Assembly (NCBI GenBank): GCA_033807775.1
Contig: CM066318.1
Location: forward strand, 81,595,379-81,659,378
Reading direction: 5' to 3'
DNA: 64,000 bases
Source: Saussurea involucrata
Taxonomy: Eukaryota; Streptophyta; Magnoliopsida; Asterales; Asteraceae
Part shown: in pieces, positions 34,301 through 44,504 of the stretch
How positions within the stretch are numbered: position 1 is the first letter of the stretch
How the letters are laid out: every line of letters starts with the position of its first letter
The notes under the pieces: generated by a model
What the model was told of the DNA's origin: nothing
Seen by the model: only the letters and a program-made list of their open reading frames with translations
Database searches by the model: none
Position numbers and translations under genes: made by a program

Positions 34301-34664
34301 AAGGGGGAAGCTAAAGCCAAGGTATGTTGGACCTTTCGCCATCACCAAGCGTATGGGGGAGGTGGCTTACATGTTGGAGTTGCCGGAAGAGTTAAGCAGA
34401 ATTCACCCGACGTTTCATGTGTCAAACCTGAAGAAGTGTTTGGCTGAGTCAGATGTGGCTATTCCGCTAGGAGATATCAGTGTCGACGAGAAATTGAGGT
34501 ACGAGGAGGAACCAATAGAGATTGTGGACAGTAAGGTTCGGAAGACAAGGAATAAGGAGGTTCGTCTGGTTAAAGTTCAGTGGAGGTATCATAAAGGAAG
34601 GGAGGCAACGTGGGAAGTAGAGAAAGATATGATGTCCAGGTACCCTCATCTTTTTGAGAATTGA
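31367..34664 (+). pseudogene. pol: Pol of chromovirus G1: protease, RT, RNase H, integrase, chromodomain-like tail
   Basis: Protease L-F-D-S-G-A-N (31408-31428). RT with I-D-Y-R-E-L-N-K (about 32118), active site V-F-I-D-D-I-L-I (about 32409) and the F-L-G-L-A-G-Y-Y-R block (32655). RNase H with Y-S-D-A-S (32850), Y-S-D-H-K-S (33028) and A-D-A-L-S-R-K (33160). The integrase H2C2 finger lies at 33412-33545; the core has catalytic acids in M-D-F-V (33622), S-D-R-D-S (33805) and S-E-R-T (33911). The C-terminal chromodomain-like segment (34512-34660) ends R-Y-P-H-L-F. Breaks: a small deletion near 32918 in RNase H moves the frame, and TAG 33897-33899 interrupts integrase. Otherwise well preserved. 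Confidence 0.92.
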
Positions 34665-34686
34665 ATTCCGGGGACAGAATTCTTTT

Positions 34687-34698
34687 GAGGGGGGAGTG
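34687..34698 (+). other. Polypurine tract of G1
   Basis: GAGGGGGGAGTG lies one base before the 3' LTR start TGTAGTAACC at 34700. Confidence 0.85.
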
Positions 34699-34981
34699 TT
34701 GTAGTAACCGTGTTTAAACGAAAGAAATTCAAGTCTTGTGGAAGAATGTTGTAAGATGGAAGTTGAGGGGAGTATCTTGTATTTATGAGATAAGTATAAA
34801 TGGGCACAAAACCCTAGGAGAGACATTCTTCTCCTGAATTGTTTGTGGTTGGCGGCTGTTGAAGAGAAAAAGAAGAGATGGAGGTTTTGGAGCTCTTAAG
34901 CATTTTGGAGAAGAAGGGAGTCATCAAGCTTGGAAATCAAAGGAAAGGGGTGTGTTGGGGATTCGTTTCCAGCAAAGAATC

Positions 34982-35952
34982 TGTTGGTCCCGAAGGCCTA
35001 TACAAGTTTGTAGAAGGGGGGGGGGGGGGTTGAATACAAACACACAGATTTTACTTTTCTAAATTGTTTATTGATAAATCATTAACAATTTACAGCTTGT
35101 TGCGGAAACAAGATTAAGGATAAACCTAAATCTAAACAAGTTGGAACACTAAGGTTTCTTGCACTAAGAGAGATAAGGAAATTACTAATAATAACCTATC
35201 TGAGATAAGAGATTTGAACTTGTCCAGAGTTAGCAAGTTACTTCAAATGAAGTGAGTTCATCTCTTTATATACTGCATGCATTTAATGCAAGTCAGTATA
35301 TACTTTACACGTGTCATCAGTTGGTTGGTTGCATGTCATTGACCTTGGTTGACAACCTTAGTAGCCGTATGGATGAATAGTGTAGTATCAGAGTGGTTGT
35401 ACGATTTCAGATTTTCGGAGGTTCTTTTCTGACATTTCGTACGGAGTCGTGCAAGGGTGGTTAAGACAAAAGTACTTTGTACGGAGGACTTCATGATCAG
35501 CTTTCGTTGATTCAGCGATTATCATTTTCTATTCAGCGAATGATAAAGTTCAGCGATAGCTGAAGTCTTGTACTTGATACTTCACGTTGAGTGGACAATC
35601 TGAGTCTTCGCTGATCTGCATCAGTTCATTAGGAGACTTGTCGCTGGTTCTTGAGCTTGATCTTCGACTTCAGCGTAGAACCTTTGTTGACGTGAAACTT
35701 GTCTTCAGGGATCATAAGTAAACAACTAACTTATCAGCGATCATCATAATGACTGAACAGACTCAGAGCATTAATGATGAACAGTGTTCGCTGAATGTTT
35801 AATCTAAAGAGTGAGAGTTCCTATCAGCGGTACTGTAAGATCTTAGTACTTATCAGCGATAGTGAAACTCTGATACATATTGTTTTACTTACAATTTTCA
35901 CTAAGTATATAAGAGAGGGTCATTATCAAATCACTGAGGGTTTGGATCAACA
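34982..35952 (-). repeat. 3' LTR of Sirevirus S1
   Basis: TGTTGGTCCCG...GGATCAACA on the plus strand. It contains a run of 14 G (35016-35029) and, between 35500 and 35860, about nine copies of TCAGCG or its complement CGCTGA. The following ATCTCCCCCTATTTG (35953-35967) is the purine tract on the minus strand. Confidence 0.92.
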
Positions 35953-36218
35953 ATCTCCCCCTATTTGATTATGACATAGCAACAAAGAAAATTGCTATTT
36001 AATGAAAACATAAGGATAAAAAGAACTCATAAAATATTTGTCCCTTTTACTGTTTTCTGGGATCTTTTCAGTACTTATGGAGTAAAGTACGTTCGCTGAA
36101 ATCTTTCTTTAAAATATTGAATCAGGTTACAATGAAGAACAGAAAGATTACAAGTACAAGCGAAATAATTTACAAGTACAGAAGGATAACTGATACAATA
36201 GAGAAAAAGGAGATTATA

Positions 36219-37460
36219 TCAGTTTTCAAAGGGTTCTTCCTTAATGAGAAGTTCATCAAGGGTCTTTTTAGTGGGGATCATCCAGTCAGGAACATTTACT
36301 CCTTGATTCTTTAACTTCAGAGCAGCTTCAAAAATCAAGGGCTTCAGGTGTCTAGCTTTGATGTCGCGTCTGACTTCACACCAGTGTACGAGATCTCTGA
36401 GTTGTTCGATGGGAGCGATGTGGAGCTCAGAGACACGTTGAAAGTGAGGATTTTCATCATAGTCTAAGAAGAATATACCATATGGATCACTTACCACTGT
36501 GCCAGGGATGAAGGTTTCTCCAGGTGGTAGGGAGGTGTCAAGCATTGAAAGATCAGCATCAGGGCCAAGAACTTCAGCACGAGAGAAACCAATACCTGTT
36601 TCATTTCGAATGATTGGACCTGAATCAGAAACTTTCTTCTTCTTAGCAGAGGCTTTCTTCGGTTGAGGAAGAGTAGGAGGAATATCCACAGCAAATGAAA
36701 GCAAGTCGATCTGTTTGTTTAAGATCATCTCAACATGGCTTTTGAAATTTGAGCGTGATCCCTGAATGGCTAATTTCGTTTCTAACCATTTAGAGAGACC
36801 AAACTTTTCTAATGAAGCAGCATAGAAGGTTTGCTTGGTTTTGTCATCTCTGTAGACATCCACTTCAACAACAGGAACATCAGCGTACATTTTTCCTCTG
36901 ATGTTGGCTTTGATTATTTTGGATGGTCTTGATCGATAGGTCAGCATTTGTTTAGCCCATTCCAAAGTTGTATCAGAGACCTTTGTCTTTTCTCTAACGA
37001 TTTCTTGAGCATCATCCCAGAGCTGACGTTGAACATCAATGGGAACTCTTTTCAGCTTGGGGTCTTTGATTGATCGTTGAGTAAGCTTGATGGCGTATTC
37101 TCTGTCTTTCTCTTCAGGTTCCTTCCTTTCAGCGATAAGGCGTTCAGCTCTAAGGTGTTCCTGGTATTCAGCTTTGGAGATTTTGAACTTTGGAGGAACT
37201 GAAGGAAGTTGATCACGCCTTAGAATGAATCGCTGATCCTCGAATCGCTTTATTATTTCCTCTCTTCTCTTTTGATCCTCTTCACTCAGCTTTTGAGGAG
37301 CTGAGGAAGGTCTGTTTCTGTGCGAGAGAGGTTGTTCTTCTGGTTCATCAGTCTCAGAGATCAAATCTAAGACTGGGATTATTTCATCAGCAGCAGCTGG
37401 CTTTATTTGTGAAGTCGCAGTAGTAGAACCTTCAGCGACATCCTCAAACAGGGGAGAGGA
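36219..37460 (-). CDS. Extra ORF of Sirevirus S1, C-terminal part (possible second exon)
   Basis: Open minus-strand frame whose in-frame stop (TAG) lies just before 37460; the first potential start is the TTG at 37364. The protein (about 413 residues from 37460) is rich in charged residues, with K-L-S-E-E-D-Q-K-R-R-E-E helical stretches near its N terminus. A probably globular region follows with R-D-D-K-T-K-Q-T-F-Y (about 36.85 kb) and W-C-E-V-R-R-D-I-K (about 36.38 kb). I do not recognise a domain. It follows the longer frame 37578-40241 in the same strand and can be joined to it by a 126-nt GT...AG segment, so it is probably the C-terminal part of the same protein and not a separate gene. 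Function unknown. Confidence 0.55.
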   Translation of the reverse strand, partial: SSPLFEDVAEGSTTATSQIKPAAADEIIPVLDLISETDEPEEQPLSHRNRPSSAPQKLSEEDQKRREEIIKRFEDQRFILRRDQLPSVPPKFKISKAEYQEHLRAERLIAERKEPEEKDREYAIKLTQRSIKDPKLKRVPIDVQRQLWDDAQEIVREKTKVSDTTLEWAKQMLTYRSRPSKIIKANIRGKMYADVPVVEVDVYRDDKTKQTFYAASLEKFGLSKWLETKLAIQGSRSNFKSHVEMILNKQIDLLSFAVDIPPTLPQPKKASAKKKKVSDSGPIIRNETGIGFSRAEVLGPDADLSMLDTSLPPGETFIPGTVVSDPYGIFFLDYDENPHFQRVSELHIAPIEQLRDLVHWCEVRRDIKARHLKPLIFEAALKLKNQGVNVPDWMIPTKKTLDELLIKEEPFEN

Positions 37461-37586
37461 CTAGCTGAAACACAGCGATCTTACAAATAAGAACATGGGT
37501 AGAAAGAGAAAGAGAAATATGTTCAGGTGTAGGCTAGGGTAGTAGAACTTATAGAGGAGGGATGGAGTGAGAGATGTTTAGTGTAC
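37461..37586 (-). other. Putative intron in the extra ORF of S1
   Basis: The minus strand reads CAG/GTACAC at 37586 and CAGCTAG/TCC at 37461, a 126-nt GT...AG segment containing stops in all useful frames. Removing it keeps the upstream frame in phase with the downstream one. Inferred from sequence only; no transcript evidence. Confidence 0.4.
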
Positions 37587-40241
37587 CTGACAAATCGGCT
37601 TTTCAAGCAAGATCGTCAGATTGTCATCTTCAGCGACGCTTTTGCCTTTGCCTTTCTCAGCGCCAGAGGCTGAGGGCTTTGTCTTTGTCCGCTCCCCTGT
37701 TGGTTCATTTATTGAAATTCCCTTAAGAGCTTTAATCCTTGGGGCAGGTTTGACGATAAAGAACTCATCGGCATCTTCGTCATCATCATCATCATTCTTC
37801 TTTGGAGAAGAAGATGGTTCGTTATCAGGGATGTCGATGTCTTCATCATCTTCTGCTTCGTCTTCGAGTTGCTCCCCCTCAGATACAGAGGCGAGCTTCT
37901 CGGTTCCCTCAGGGTTTTCATCTCCTTGAGGTCCAGCGATTAGATCTTCATTCTTCTCTCCCCTGATAGATTCATCATGGGAAAGGTCTTCAGCGCTCTT
38001 TTCAAGATCCTCAGCGCTCTTCTCCTCGGTATGTTCAGCGCTCTTCTCCCTCTCTTTCTCATGATGACTGGGGGAGGAATGGGTAGACTCTTCAGCTGTG
38101 GGAGGCTCTCTGTCTTCTTGGCCAGAGATACCCACACAGCTTTCAATCTTTGCTAATCTGACTTCTAGGCCAGTTATAGCAGGATTGATCTTTTCCAGCT
38201 CTTTGCGATCCGTTGCTGTGAAAGTTTCCAATGCAGGGGCAGGGGTCGGTTCAGGAGCTGGAGTATTTGCCTTGTTGAGTAGCTGTTGGATCATCGTTTT
38301 CATCTCACCAACGTCGGTCTTTACAGAGCCTAAGTCAGTCTTGACAGCTGACATATCACCCTCTAAGGCTCCAACCGATGTCTTCAGCGTTGTGACTTCA
38401 CCAGACATGGAGGAAACGGAGTTTTTGAGTGAGGTGTAGTCAGTGTAGATGTCAGCGAGCACTTTGGCGAAATCGCTGAGAGTCTTATCAACAATCTTGA
38501 TGTCGTCTGTGGAAGCTTTCTTTTCCACCACCGTTGTCAGCTTTGTCAAATTCTCTCCAGCGTTTGTTACAGCTGAAGAGTTGTTGGAAAGAGTAGTGGT
38601 GAGATCTGTCAGCTTGGTTTCCACGGACTTCAGAGAGGCGTTGATGTCTCCCAAATTAGGACCTGTAACAGATAAGTACTTGTGAACAAAGGAAAGCTCA
38701 GAAGTTTCAGGTTTAGTTACAGTGTATAGGATTTTATTTGTACCTGCAGGAGGATTGATGAACTCGTCAAAGTTGCAAGTTCCTGAAAAATGTTCCATAT
38801 CCTCTTCGAAAGTACGGTGAGGTATGGTGATCTCTGCAGGTCCTTTCTTCATCATTCTTTGAGAAGCTTCAGTTGTGGGTTCTGGAATGATGGCATCTCC
38901 AGTGAACTTTGGAGGAGTGTCCAAGTGAGTGGAGGGAGAAGCGAAGGATAAGAATGGGGTTCGGGTTCTGAGTTCAGCGTTGGAATCGCTGAGAATCACT
39001 TCATCAGTCTTTTGAGAGACTGAGGGAGGTTGGGTAGGTTCCAAGTTTCTAACCTCAGCGTTTGGAGACGCTGAAGTCTGGATTGGAGGGATGGCTTGAA
39101 CGGGTGTGGCAGAGCGTACCACGGAACTTTCCTTCAGCTCTTTAGAATGAGCTGAGGAGTCTTCAGCATGGGATTGTTGGGGCTGCTCCTTGGTTTTCTT
39201 GATCCTTTTGGAACCAAGTTGGGTTGAAGAGTGTTTCCTTTTCTTAGAAGGAGAGGATTGTGTGGCCGGGGAATCAGCGATGGGTATTGTCGCTGAAGGA
39301 GCCACAGAAGTCGAAGAATTAGGGTTAAGAAGAGAGAGAAGGGTAGATAGACGTACCTCATTGTCGACAGGTTTGAAATCGAGCACCTTAGGGCCAACCT
39401 AAGAAAGTTTCAGGTCACCCTCTTGAGGATAGCTGTCCTTCAGGCCATATTGGAAGATGGCGCTGATGAAACGGGGGTAGGGAACCCATGCAGGTCTGTC
39501 AGCAGCAGAATCTACTCTTTGTACTAGGTCATCATAAATGATAGATGCCCAGTCAATATGTAGACCTTTCAGCAGCGCGTATCCCATAGCCTGCTGAGGT
39601 TGAGCGGCTTGATCAGAGGAGCCGGTCTTCGCTGTCATGCAGCTGATCAGGTGTGCGAAGATGAAATTCATCTCGCTGGGCATTTTGGACTTCTTTATCA
39701 GCGTCAGCTTCTTCTCGGGCTTCTTGTCCCTTCCAGTTTCCCAGATGTAACCCATTGCGTCGAGGAAAGCAATGATTTCTTCTCTGTCAGCATGCTTCTT
39801 ATGGTCAGGGAATGGAACAAACGGTTTTTCTTTGGTAGCATTGGGAAAGTTCAGGGCTTTTCGAATGATTGCGGGGGTTATCTTAATTGTGCCATACTCA
39901 GTATCGCTGAGTATGCAATCGATGGTTTTGGATGGATCTTTGGCGGATGGTAGCTGAGAGTGTCTGGCAGAGTACCAGAACTAGGATAGTAGCAGCTGAC
40001 TTGCAGGAGGTGTAATGGTCAGGGCTGTTGAAATGCAGCAGTTTTTCAGGAAATTCACAGCATCATCCAGATGTGTGACTTGCTTTCGAGGAGGAAACTC
40101 GAGAAGCGCAGAGAGGTTGTTGACCTTGGTCCAATCTAGTTGATCCAGCTTGAACTTAACCTGAGGGGCTTTGATGATTTCCACTTCCTCAGAGTCAGCG
40201 GAGATGTTTACAGCGGTAACATTGATCTTTGAAGTTGCCAT
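37578..40241 (-). pseudogene. Extra ORF of Sirevirus S1, N-terminal part, two in-frame stops
   Basis: Starts at ATG 40241-40239. The single frame is interrupted by TAG at 39983-39981 and 39401-39399 and ends at TAA 37580-37578. Residues about 1-280 resemble the N-terminal domain of the ORF at 18732-21500: A-L-T-I-T-P, then F-W; later A-M-G-Y, F-A-H-L-I-S-C-M and Y-P-R-F. The first stop falls where the other copy has the Gln of Q-F-W. The rest is Ser/Thr/Pro/Glu-rich, with a predicted helical segment (L-T-D-L-T-T-T-L, L-K-T-S-V-G-A-L; about 38.3-38.7 kb), E-K-S-A-E-D repeats (about 38.0 kb) and acidic runs (37.8 kb). It occupies the env-like position after pol, but I see no signal peptide or membrane segment. 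Function unknown. Confidence 0.75.
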
Positions 40242-41213
40242 TTCTCTGTATTATCAGTTCAACCAAAGATGTTAACAAATAAGAATTATCTTAATGTGGA
40301 AAGAAATTTCCATTAAGATGTTTCGAATTTTATCCATTTCATTCAGACAAAAATGTCTTAATGAAGATTAGGGTTTTTCATGATTTGAAACGAAATGTAA
40401 AACCCATAAAGTCTTGTATTCCAGTTTCTAAAAAAATCTGGATACGAATGAAGAACAAGTTTAAGATTAAGATTTAAAACTTGAAGAACAACCATGAAAT
40501 GGTTGTGTTCATAAAACCATGAAAGAAATGATTTAATTTTTAAGAAGTTCTTTTGTTTGATCTTGTTTAAAACAATGATAAGATCGGAAACAAGTTAAGC
40601 ATTTGGTAATAAATAAGAACATATTAACCTTGATATTTGATGAAGAAGATGATGAACAGTTCTTTGAAGATTTGAGAGCACAAATGCAACAGTAATTCTT
40701 TTCTTGTGGAGGAAGATTTGATCGCGTAAAAGATAAAATATAAACCAAGAGTTGTTTATATAGAGATTTTAGAGAGAGAAAACCTTGAGCGGGAAAAGGT
40801 TTTCATCGTGACACGAACACGTGTTTGCATTTGATTGGAAGTTTGAACGAAACGTGCAAACGCGTGTCAGAAAGAAATCGTGCCTGGTGTTATCCGTTGC
40901 AATGACGTCACAACTGTCCTTTCATATTCTTGGTTGTCTCTGAGGTTTTGAAAAACTCAGGGACTCTTTGAAAACATGAAGCACTGAATAGAAATATCAG
41001 TGAAGGTTTTAAGAAATTTCAAAAAGTCGCTGTTAAGGAAGAGATATTCAGCGATGCAATTTATTTTGAAATCTTGCATTTACATGCGATATGTCAGAGA
41101 GAGAAAACATACCTTGATATCAGCGAATAAAGTTTATTCAGAGAGAAGATGATGAAATGGATAATATAAGTTGATTTTATTCTATCGCTGATCAATGTGA
41201 ACTGCTGAAGGTT
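40242..41213. other. Spacer between pol and extra ORF of S1
   Basis: 972 bp without coding potential, AT-rich. It holds several TCAGCG/CGCTGA words (for example 41050, 41121). It would be the natural place for a splice acceptor or internal promoter for the extra ORF, but I cannot identify one with confidence. Confidence 0.5.
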
Positions 41214-44200
41214 TTATCCTTCAAAGTTCAGCATTCCAAGCTCGCTGATGAGAAAGTTGAATCTTGTCTCATCAAGGGGTTTGGTAAATAGATCAGCTAA
41301 CTGATAATCAGTTGGAATAAAATGAAGTTCTATATCACCATTCATCACATGATCTCTGATAAAATGATATCTGATTTCTATGTGTTTTGTCTTTGAGTGT
41401 AGCACTGGATTGTTTGCTATAGCGATAGCACTTATGCTGTCGCAATAGATTGGAATTTTGGAGAGCTGAAGATCATAGTCTAGTAGCTGATTTCTCATCC
41501 ACAAGACCTGAGAACAGCAGCTTCCAGCGGCTACATACTCAGCTTCAGCTGTGGAAGTGGACACTGAGTTTTGCTTCTTACTTGTCCAACTTACCAGCTT
41601 TTCACCCAGGAGCTGACATCCTCCTGTGGTGCTTTTCCTATCCATTTTGCAACCTGCAAAATCACTGTCTGAATAGGCGGTTAGATCGAATCCTGAGTCT
41701 TTGGGATACCAAAGGCCTAGATTCGCTGTACCCTTAAGATATCGAAATATTCGCTTTACAGCTTTCATATGAGATATCATAGGTTCAGCTTGATATCGTG
41801 CACACAAACATGTTGCAAACATAATATCGGGTCGGCTAGCTGTAAGATACAATAGTGAGCCGATCATCCCACGGTACAGCGTGACATTGACAGGAACACC
41901 CTTTGTGTCCTTATCAAGTGCCAGCGGTGGTGCCATAGGGGTTTTCATAGTTGAACTTTCAGTTAAGTCGAATTTCTTCAGCATATCTTTAACATATTTT
42001 CCTTGATTAATGAAAGTTCCTTTTTCAGTTTGCTTAATCTGAAGACCAAGGAAATATGTTAGTTCACCCATCATGCTCATTTTATACTCATCTTTCATTC
42101 TATCAGCGAAACGAGTACAAAGCTCAGGGTTAGTAGAACCAAATATAATGTCATCAACAAATATTTGAACTAGAATGATATGACCTTTCACTTTTCTAAA
42201 AAATAGAGTTTTGTCAATCTTACCTCGCTCAAATTTTTCAATATGGAGATAAGTGGAAAGAGTGTCATACCATGCATGTGGAGCTTGCTTTAAGCCATAA
42301 AGTGCCTTGTCCAGTTTATAAACATAACCTGGACGCTTAGGATCTGAGAATCCTGGAGGTTGTTCCACATAAACTTCTTCATTCAGCTTTCCATTCAGAA
42401 ACGCTGACTTAACATCCATCTGATGTACAGTGAAGTTTTTGTGTACAGCATATGCTAAGAAAAGACGAATAGATTCAAGTCTTGCTACTGGAGCAAATGT
42501 TTCGTCATAATCTATGCCTTCCTCTTGTCTGTATCCCTGAGCAACAAGACGAGCTTTGTTGCGGGTTACAGTACCATGTTCGTCCAACTTGTTTCGATAT
42601 ACCCATTTAGTGCCTATCACAGTTTTGTCAGTTGGTCTTCGAACAAGTTTCCAAACTTTGTTTCTTTCAAATTCAGTCAGCTCTTCTTGCATAGCGCTGA
42701 CCCAGTTTGGATCTCTAAGGGCATCATCTATTTTCTTTGGTTCAGTTAGAGAAATAAAGTTAACAAATAAACAAATATTACCTGCACTTCTACGAGTCTG
42801 AATACCAGCGTTTGGATCACCAAGAATTTGATCGATTGGGTGATTTACAGTCCATCGTTGAGCCGGAGCATACGTCGTTGACTCAGTCTGAACTGGAGAA
42901 ACTGAAGATGAGGCTTCAGCTACTTCTGGATTATCAACTAAGAGAGGAGTGTTTGCATTTGTCATTTCATTCACTGATTGCTGAGAAATAGATGGAATTT
43001 CTGAGACATTTGGATCAACTGCAGGTATAGTGTTTATAGGAACAGCTGAGACCCATGATGTTTCAGCTTCACTATTCTGCATGTTTGGAATGATAGTGGG
43101 ACTATCATCTTCTACTGGATGAGCATGAGGAGTGGGAATATCTTCTGAATCACCAATATGAGAAAACATCCATTGATTCAGTTCTTCTGTATCAGCGTTC
43201 GGTTTAGAATTCGCTGAACGGGATTCGTCAAACGTGACGTGAATAGTTTCTTCTACAGTTTGTCTTCTTCGATTGAAGACTTTGAAGGCTTTGGAAACTG
43301 AGGAGTATCCAAGAAAGATTCCATCATCAGCCTTAGGATCAAACTTTCCAAGGGCATCTCTGTTGTTCAGTATGAAACACTGACATCCAAAGATGTGAAG
43401 AAAGCTGATTGAAGGCTTTCTCCCATGAAAGAGTTCATAGGCTGTCTTTTTGAATCTTTTAACTATCAGCGACCTGTTTTGCGTAAAACAAGCAGTGTTG
43501 ACAGCTTCTGCCCAAAACTGAGTAGGCAGGTGAGAATCGCTGAGCATTGAACGTGCAGCTTCAATAATTGTTCTATTTCTTCTTTCAGCGACTCCATTTT
43601 GTTGCGGTGTTCTCACTGACGAAAAGTTGTGAGAAATACCCTTACTCTCAAGGAAGGAATCAAGAGAACTCTTTTTTAATTCAGTTCCATGATCACTCCT
43701 TATTGAGCGAACAGTCATATTGTTCAGAGTTTCCATCTTCCGAACAAAGGCGATGAGTTCTTCAGGGGTGTCACTCTTAGAACGGAGAAACATTACCCAA
43801 GTGAAGCGAGAGAATTCATCAACTATGACCAGCGTATATTTCTTTCCAGCGATGGTTTGTTTGTTAACAGGGCCAAACAAATCCATATGGAGTAGTTGTA
43901 GAGGAGATGACACTGAGGAGACTTGCTTTGACTTGAAGCTTGCCTTGGTCTGCTTCCCTTTTTCACACGCTGAACATAAAGACTCTTTGGCGTATGAATG
44001 CTGAGGTAGACCAGTGACTAACTCTTTGGAGGAAAGAGTATTCAGTGTCTTGAAATTTAGATGAGAGAGCCTCTTATGCCATAGCCAGTTAACATCAGAA
44101 GATGCCTTTGAGAAAAAACAGGAGTTCTCAGTGGTTGTTGAGTCCATGTTTATTACATAAACATTTTCCAAACGATAACCGCTGAGAGCTATCTTCTCCT

Positions 44201-44492
44201 TTTTGTCAGTGACAAAGCAGGATTCCTTAGTGAAAATCACTTTGTTATCCATGTCGCAAAGCTGACTGATGCTTAGAAGATTATGCTTCAGTCCTTCAAC
44301 GTATGCGACTCTTCTGAAGGAGGTTGTACCATTTGAATGTACACCATACCCTCGGGTATGTCCTTTTCCATTTCCACCGAAAGTCACAGAGGGACCTTTC
44401 TCTTCCTTGTATTCAGCGAGCAGGCTTTTCTTACCAGTCATGTGTCTAGAGCATCCGCTATCGAGATACCAGATACCCTTCTTAACCTGCAA
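41214..44492 (-). CDS. pol: Sirevirus S1 pol (protease, integrase, RT, RNase H), full-length frame
   Basis: 1092 codons without interruption. Protease W-Y-L-D-S-G-C-S-R-H-M-T-G at the N terminus; GAG-pre-integrase H-K-R-L-S-H...C-x-x-C (about residues 137-180); integrase core with acids in H-M-D-L-F-G-P, R-S-D-H-G-T-E and V-A-E-R-R-N-R; RT with W-V-Y-R-N-K, M-D-V-K-S-A-F-L-N-G and the F-V-D-D-I-I-F-G active site (about 42.15 kb); RNase H with Y-S-D-S-D-F-A-G and S-T-A-E-A-E-Y, ending F-T-K-P-L...L-G-M-L. The frame opens at TTG, not ATG, and is in phase with gag upstream, separated only by the TAA at 44507-44505, so it depends on readthrough, splicing or the loss of that stop. Catalytic residues look intact. 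Confidence 0.93.
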   Translation of the reverse strand: MQVKKGIWYLDSGCSRHMTGKKSLLAEYKEEKGPSVTFGGNGKGHTRGYGVHSNGTTSFRRVAYVEGLKHNLLSISQLCDMDNKVIFTKESCFVTDKKEKIALSGYRLENVYVINMDSTTTENSCFFSKASSDVNWLWHKRLSHLNFKTLNTLSSKELVTGLPQHSYAKESLCSACEKGKQTKASFKSKQVSSVSSPLQLLHMDLFGPVNKQTIAGKKYTLVIVDEFSRFTWVMFLRSKSDTPEELIAFVRKMETLNNMTVRSIRSDHGTELKKSSLDSFLESKGISHNFSSVRTPQQNGVAERRNRTIIEAARSMLSDSHLPTQFWAEAVNTACFTQNRSLIVKRFKKTAYELFHGRKPSISFLHIFGCQCFILNNRDALGKFDPKADDGIFLGYSSVSKAFKVFNRRRQTVEETIHVTFDESRSANSKPNADTEELNQWMFSHIGDSEDIPTPHAHPVEDDSPTIIPNMQNSEAETSWVSAVPINTIPAVDPNVSEIPSISQQSVNEMTNANTPLLVDNPEVAEASSSVSPVQTESTTYAPAQRWTVNHPIDQILGDPNAGIQTRRSAGNICLFVNFISLTEPKKIDDALRDPNWVSAMQEELTEFERNKVWKLVRRPTDKTVIGTKWVYRNKLDEHGTVTRNKARLVAQGYRQEEGIDYDETFAPVARLESIRLFLAYAVHKNFTVHQMDVKSAFLNGKLNEEVYVEQPPGFSDPKRPGYVYKLDKALYGLKQAPHAWYDTLSTYLHIEKFERGKIDKTLFFRKVKGHIILVQIFVDDIIFGSTNPELCTRFADRMKDEYKMSMMGELTYFLGLQIKQTEKGTFINQGKYVKDMLKKFDLTESSTMKTPMAPPLALDKDTKGVPVNVTLYRGMIGSLLYLTASRPDIMFATCLCARYQAEPMISHMKAVKRIFRYLKGTANLGLWYPKDSGFDLTAYSDSDFAGCKMDRKSTTGGCQLLGEKLVSWTSKKQNSVSTSTAEAEYVAAGSCCSQVLWMRNQLLDYDLQLSKIPIYCDSISAIAIANNPVLHSKTKHIEIRYHFIRDHVMNGDIELHFIPTDYQLADLFTKPLDETRFNFLISELGMLNFEG

Positions 44493-44504
44493 TACAAAGG
44501 AAGA

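Noticed and set aside
36219..40241. Viral envelope glycoprotein
   Set aside because: The position is env-like, but there is no signal peptide, transmembrane segment or cysteine-rich surface pattern; better described as an extra ORF of unknown function.
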